Assembly: GCA_948960675.1 (NCBI GenBank)
Contig: CARDPF010000121.1
Coordinates: 1 to 8,940, forward strand
From: an uncultured Eisenbergiella sp.
GTDB lineage: Bacteria > Bacillota > Clostridia > Lachnospirales > Lachnospiraceae
Reading direction: 5' to 3'
DNA length: 8,940 nt
Shown here: piece after piece, positions 6,207-8,940 of the stretch
Layout of the letters: each line of letters opens with the position of its first letter
How positions within the stretch are numbered: the stretch's first letter is position 1
Program-made: the position numbers and the translations under genes
Notes under the pieces: model-generated
The model's input: the letters and a program-made list of their open reading frames with translations, nothing else
Database searches by the model: none
Told to the model about the DNA's origin: nothing

Positions 6207-6922
6207 TGCCCTTTCTCCAGTTTATACCCCAGCCCCCTTGCCGTTGTCAGGTATTGCGGCTGCGACGGCGTTTCCTCGATTTTCTCCCGCAACCTCCGGA
6301 TATGAACCATCAGGGAATTCTCATAGCCATAATAGAATTCCCCCCAAAGCGCTTGACTAAGCGCATCAAAGGTTACAATCCGCCCCCTGTTTTCCCACAG
6401 CTTTTTTAACAAAATAGTTTCCTTCGCCGTCAGCCGGCAAAGACTGCCGTCGGCGCTGCGCACAACACCCTCCGCAAAATCCACCGTCCGGCTTCCCAAT
6501 ACCAGTTCATCCTGCCGGTATCCCTTCCCTGCCCCCGCCGGGAAATAGGTCCGTTTGAGAATGGCAATAATCCGCAAAACCAGTTCCCTGGGCAAAAAAG
6601 GCTTGGTCAGATAATCATCCGCCCCCAATCCCAGTCCCAACAGGCGGTCGCTGTCCTCATCCCTTGCGGACAAAAATAGGACCGGCACATTGGACAGCAC
6701 CCGGATCTCGTGCAGCAGGGTAAACCCGTCCCCATCCGGTAAACCGATATCCAATACGATCAGATCCGGCATCCCTTTCCGGCAAATTTCCCTGCATGAC
6801 CGGCAGTCTTTAGCCGTCCAAAGATGCCGGAACCCTTCTTTTTGTAAAATCCCCGTAACCATATCGCGAAGCTGTTCATTATCGTCCACCAGCAAAATAT
6901 GGCTGTCATATATCTGCTCCAT
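6203..6922 (-). CDS. OmpR-family response regulator
   Basis: This 239-residue regulator has a receiver domain (about 6-122) with acidic D13/D14, phospho-acceptor D58 (LIVLDIGLPDGDG), S85 and K107 (YLTKPF). A winged-helix DNA-binding domain follows (about 138-236, ending TTARGLGYKLEKG). The start is the ATG at 6922, with AAGGGG 6 nt upstream. The same frame is open to 7102, but the extra 60 residues are not family-like and would cross the intergenic region. It overlaps the kinase by 4 nt. It lies divergent from the peptide-immunity ABC genes, with a direct repeat between them, so it most likely activates them and possibly itself. Confidence 0.94.
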   Translation of the reverse strand: MEQIYDSHILLVDDNEQLRDMVTGILQKEGFRHLWTAKDCRSCREICRKGMPDLIVLDIGLPDGDGFTLLHEIRVLSNVPVLFLSARDEDSDRLLGLGLGADDYLTKPFLPRELVLRIIAILKRTYFPAGAGKGYRQDELVLGSRTVDFAEGVVRSADGSLCRLTAKETILLKKLWENRGRIVTFDALSQALWGEFYYGYENSLMVHIRRLREKIEETPSQPQYLTTARGLGYKLEKGQ

Positions 6923-6950
6923 CCCAAACCCCTTTTTATGCTTTTTATTC

Positions 6951-6979
6951 AGTATAAGCCATCTTCCCAAAACTTGCAT
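6951..6979 (-). promoter_or_regulatory. Candidate activator-dependent promoter of the response regulator operon
   Basis: On the minus strand TATACT (6951-6956) is a 5/6 -10, and at 17-bp spacing the -35 is ATGCAA (6974-6979), only 3/6. Predicted start near 6944. The direct repeat 6990-7010 would then sit at about -46 to -66, where OmpR-type activators often bind. A weak -35 fits activator dependence. Confidence 0.4.
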
Positions 6980-6989
6980 CCCTAATTCA

Positions 6990-7010
6990 AAAAAGTAAGG
7001 AAAAAGTAAG
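6990..7010 (+). promoter_or_regulatory. Direct repeat, probable response-regulator operator
   Basis: AAAAAGTAAG occurs exactly twice (6990-6999 and 7001-7010), a period of 11 bp, about one helical turn. Tandem half-sites at 10-11 bp period are the known binding pattern of OmpR/PhoB-type regulators. It lies midway between the regulator operon and the ABC operon. Repeat is seen; binding is inferred. Confidence 0.6.
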
Positions 7011-7018
7011 CTGCCCGT

Positions 7019-7047
7019 CAGTTTGCGGAAAGGAGAAGGAGGTATCC
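7019..7047 (+). promoter_or_regulatory. Weak candidate promoter of the ABC operon
   Basis: TATCCT (7042-7047) is a 4/6 -10 with no recognisable -35 at 17 bp (CAGTTT). If it is used, transcription starts near 7054, the direct repeat lies at about -44 to -64, and translation must begin at the ATG at 7097. No better -10 is seen between the repeat and the gene. Confidence 0.25.
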
Positions 7048-7096
7048 TGTGTCTGTCAAAAAATACGCGCAGAATGCGCAGAAAAGAGGGATTTAT

Positions 7097-8011
7097 ATGC
7101 AATATGCAATCGAAACATCCGCACTGACGAAGCGGTATGGCAAAACCAATGCTGTCGATAACTTATGCCTTAAAGTTCCGGAAGGCAGCATTTACGGCTT
7201 TCTTGGCCCCAACGGCGCCGGAAAAAGCACCACGATGAAAATGATTCTGGGACTCGCCAAACCGGACAGCGGAAGCGTCAAGGTACTCGGAAAAACGGTC
7301 AATCCCAAAAACAGGCTGGAAATCCTTAGGCAAACGGGCTCCCTGATCGAATCCCCTTCTTACTATGGCCACCTGACAGGCCGGGAAAACATGCAGATCA
7401 TTGCCATGTTGAAAAAAGTGCCCGAAAAAGAAATTGCAGAGATACTGCAAATCGTCAGGCTGGAAAACCAGCAGCACAAAAAGGTTTCCCACTATTCCCT
7501 GGGAATGAAGCAGCGGCTCGGACTGGCCTGCGCCATGCTGGGCCATCCCAAAATCCTGCTTTTGGATGAACCCACCAACGGCCTTGATCCGGCAGGTATC
7601 CAGGAAATGCGGGAACTTATCCGTTCCCTTCCCTCCAAATATGCCATGACCGTACTGGTAAGCAGCCATCTTCTCTCCGAAATGGACCAAATGGCCGATT
7701 ATGCCGGCATTATCCACCACGGCAACATGATTTTCCAAGGGGAACTGGATAAACTACACATGCACAGCAGACACCAGCTATTGATACGCACTCTGGACAA
7801 CGAATCCGCCCTGCGGCTATTACAGGAAAGCAAAATTCCCTGCAAAAACAAAGGCGGCAGTTTGATCCTCCCCGGCCTTCCCGACGAGCGCACTGCGCAT
7901 TTGGTTTCCCTTCTGGTGGAAGCAGGCGTCGGTGTTTTGCGCATTGAAGAGCAGCAAATGACATTGGAAGAAATCTTCCTGCATCTTACCGGAAAGCAGG
8001 TGAGCTTATAA
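7097..8011 (+). CDS. Lantibiotic-immunity ABC transporter ATP-binding protein (LanF-type)
   Basis: From the ATG at 7097 (AGAGGG 6 nt upstream) this is a 304-residue ABC ATPase. Seen: Walker A GPNGAGKST (37-45), an E-loop IESPSYY with Glu85 in place of the Q-loop Gln, signature YSLGMKQRLGLA (133-144), Walker B LLLDEPTNGLDP (154-165) and H-loop H191. An about 80-residue C-terminal tail follows. The E-loop is a known trait of LanF immunity ATPases such as NukF. Together with two permeases it would expel or displace lanthipeptides or other cationic peptides from the membrane. An in-frame GTG at 7049 has a stronger AGGAGG 6 nt upstream and would add 16 residues (MSVKKYAQNAQKRGIY) not expected in the family. 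The ATG is preferred on protein similarity. The stop overlaps the next start by 1 nt (TAATG). Confidence 0.92.
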   Translation: MQYAIETSALTKRYGKTNAVDNLCLKVPEGSIYGFLGPNGAGKSTTMKMILGLAKPDSGSVKVLGKTVNPKNRLEILRQTGSLIESPSYYGHLTGRENMQIIAMLKKVPEKEIAEILQIVRLENQQHKKVSHYSLGMKQRLGLACAMLGHPKILLLDEPTNGLDPAGIQEMRELIRSLPSKYAMTVLVSSHLLSEMDQMADYAGIIHHGNMIFQGELDKLHMHSRHQLLIRTLDNESALRLLQESKIPCKNKGGSLILPGLPDERTAHLVSLLVEAGVGVLRIEEQQMTLEEIFLHLTGKQVSL

Positions 8012-8763
8012 TGAAACCGTTTTTTTGTGAATGTATCAAAACAAAGGCAAAGCTTTTCTCCATTCTGTTACCCGTCCTTGCCATTATTCTTTTGTGGACA
8101 GGATGGGTAGCGCGCGACCCTGACCCGGTCATGCAGGAAACCGGTTACACATATATGACCACAACCTTACTGCTTCTCAACTCCATTTTCCTTCCTATAA
8201 CAGCCGCCGTCATGGCAAGCCGGCTCATGGACATGGAGAACAAAGGCAATACCTACAAATTATTGTGTACCTTACAGGAAAAATCCACAATCTTTACCTG
8301 TAAACTGCTTTTGGCCTCCTGCCACCTGCTCGTCTTTTTTGCTGCGGAAACCGCTTTGCTTTTCGGAATCGGACAATGGGCCGGATTTACGCAATCTTTC
8401 CCCGTGGGAGACTATTTGCGCCTTCAGGGAATCGGTTATGCAACCTGCCTTTTGCTCTTCATCCTGCAAATGTTTTTCTCCCTGCTTCTGGCAAACCAGC
8501 TATATCCTTTGTTTATTGGTCTGATTGGCAGTTTTCTGGGACTGTTCTCCATGTTTCTCCCAAACGGCAGCTTTTTGCTCTACTGGTGTCCCTGGAGCTA
8601 TTTTACCTTGGGCGGCAGCCACCTCATGGTCTATGAGGAAACTACCCGTGAAATGACTTTTTTACGGATTCCCTTTAACTACACGGGCGGTATTGTGCTT
8701 TTTGCCGCACTGCTGACAGCCTGCTTTGCCGTACGCCGCTACTTTTTAAGAAAGGAAGTGTAA
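8011..8763 (+). CDS. Lantibiotic-immunity ABC transporter permease (MutE/EpiE-type)
   Basis: This 250-residue ABC-2 type permease has about six hydrophobic helices: near 14-33, 50-70, 96-120, 142-162, 165-190 and 226-244. Typical family features are the N-terminal short basic cytoplasmic segment (FFCECIKTKAKLFSILLPVL), a conserved MDMENKGNTYKLLCTLQ cytoplasmic loop after helix 2 (about residues 71-87), and a Trp-rich LLYWCPWSYFTLGG segment (190-203). It is LanE-like and should pair with the following LanG-like permease to form the membrane channel for the LanF ATPase. Translation is coupled to lanF by a 1-nt overlap, and 2 nt separate it from the next gene. The exact subfamily (MutE versus CprB) is not decided here. 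Confidence 0.85.
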   Translation: MKPFFCECIKTKAKLFSILLPVLAIILLWTGWVARDPDPVMQETGYTYMTTTLLLLNSIFLPITAAVMASRLMDMENKGNTYKLLCTLQEKSTIFTCKLLLASCHLLVFFAAETALLFGIGQWAGFTQSFPVGDYLRLQGIGYATCLLLFILQMFFSLLLANQLYPLFIGLIGSFLGLFSMFLPNGSFLLYWCPWSYFTLGGSHLMVYEETTREMTFLRIPFNYTGGIVLFAALLTACFAVRRYFLRKEV

Positions 8764-8765
8764 CC

Positions 8766-8940
8766 ATGTTATTATTCTGCATTAGGGCAGAATTGCTCAA
8801 ATTGAAAAAATCCTTTGTCTGGCTCGCCTGCTTTGTCATACCGGTCATCCCCGCTGTGATGGGGACCGGCAATTATCTGTCAAACCTTTCCATCCTGCAC
8901 GGAGAATGGTACGCGCTTTGGACACAGCATACCCTTTTTT
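8766..8940 (+). CDS. Partial N-terminus of second immunity permease (MutG-type)
   Basis: Fifty-eight codons are open from the ATG at 8766 to the window edge. The fragment begins MLLFCIRAELLKLKKSFVWL and continues with a hydrophobic helix (about 18-37, VWLACFVIPVIPAVMGTGNYL) and then SILHGEWYALWTQHTLF. The LKLKKS…W start and the EWY.LWTQHTLF motif are typical of LanG/MutG-family permeases. AAGGAAG precedes the start within the end of the MutE-like gene, and the gap is 2 nt. It should form the second half of the transporter membrane domain. Its C-terminus and any following genes are outside the window. Confidence 0.85.
   Translation, partial: MLLFCIRAELLKLKKSFVWLACFVIPVIPAVMGTGNYLSNLSILHGEWYALWTQHTLF

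Noticed and set aside
6923..7102. 60-residue N-terminal extension of the response regulator
   Set aside because: Receiver domains of this family begin a few residues before the VDD motif. A ribosome site precedes the ATG at 6922, and the extension would cover the operator and divergent gene start.
7163..7738. 191-codon minus-strand open frame opposite the ABC ATPase
   Set aside because: It mirrors the conserved Walker A to H-loop region of the ATPase and shows no independent coding signs.

Overview
The window suggests a spore-forming Gram-positive anaerobe of the Clostridia, most likely a Lachnospiraceae-type genome of moderate GC. The reasons are purine-rich AGGAGG ribosome sites, sporulation genes (yabP, yabQ, a CotS-family coat protein, a probable spoIIE-like gene) and the rqcP-yabP-yabQ-divIC gene order. 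No rRNA, tRNA, CRISPR array or insertion sequence is visible.

Left part (1-2366, all minus strand). Read in transcription order, this is hup (HU) with a consensus sigma-A promoter and its own terminator. Then come rqcP (ribosome quality control), yabP and yabQ (sporulation) and divIC (division), closed by a strong rho-independent terminator. A further gene then runs off the left edge; context and fragmentary similarity suggest SpoIIE. It is preceded by a TTGACA / TATACT pair with an unusual 21-bp spacer and a perfect Spo0A-box match, the arrangement known for Spo0A-activated spoIIE and spoIIG promoters. The yabQ reading frame runs about 200 bp into divIC in another frame.

Middle part (2367-6922, minus strand). 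An OmpR-family response regulator overlaps its histidine kinase by 4 nt, and the kinase overlaps cca (CCA-adding enzyme). About 60 nt further is a CotS-family spore coat kinase-like gene with a candidate sporulation-sigma promoter. A housekeeping tRNA enzyme is thus tightly coupled to an antibiotic-peptide-type sensory system.

Right part (7049-8940, plus strand). Divergent from the regulator is a three-gene ABC transporter of the lantibiotic-immunity (LanFEG / CprABC) type: an ATPase with an E-loop, a MutE/EpiE-like permease and the start of a MutG-like permease cut by the window edge. No lantibiotic precursor or modification gene is visible, so this looks like a stand-alone peptide resistance module. 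The shared intergenic region holds an exact 10-bp direct repeat at 11-bp period, the natural candidate for the regulator's binding site and possibly the switch for both divergent units.
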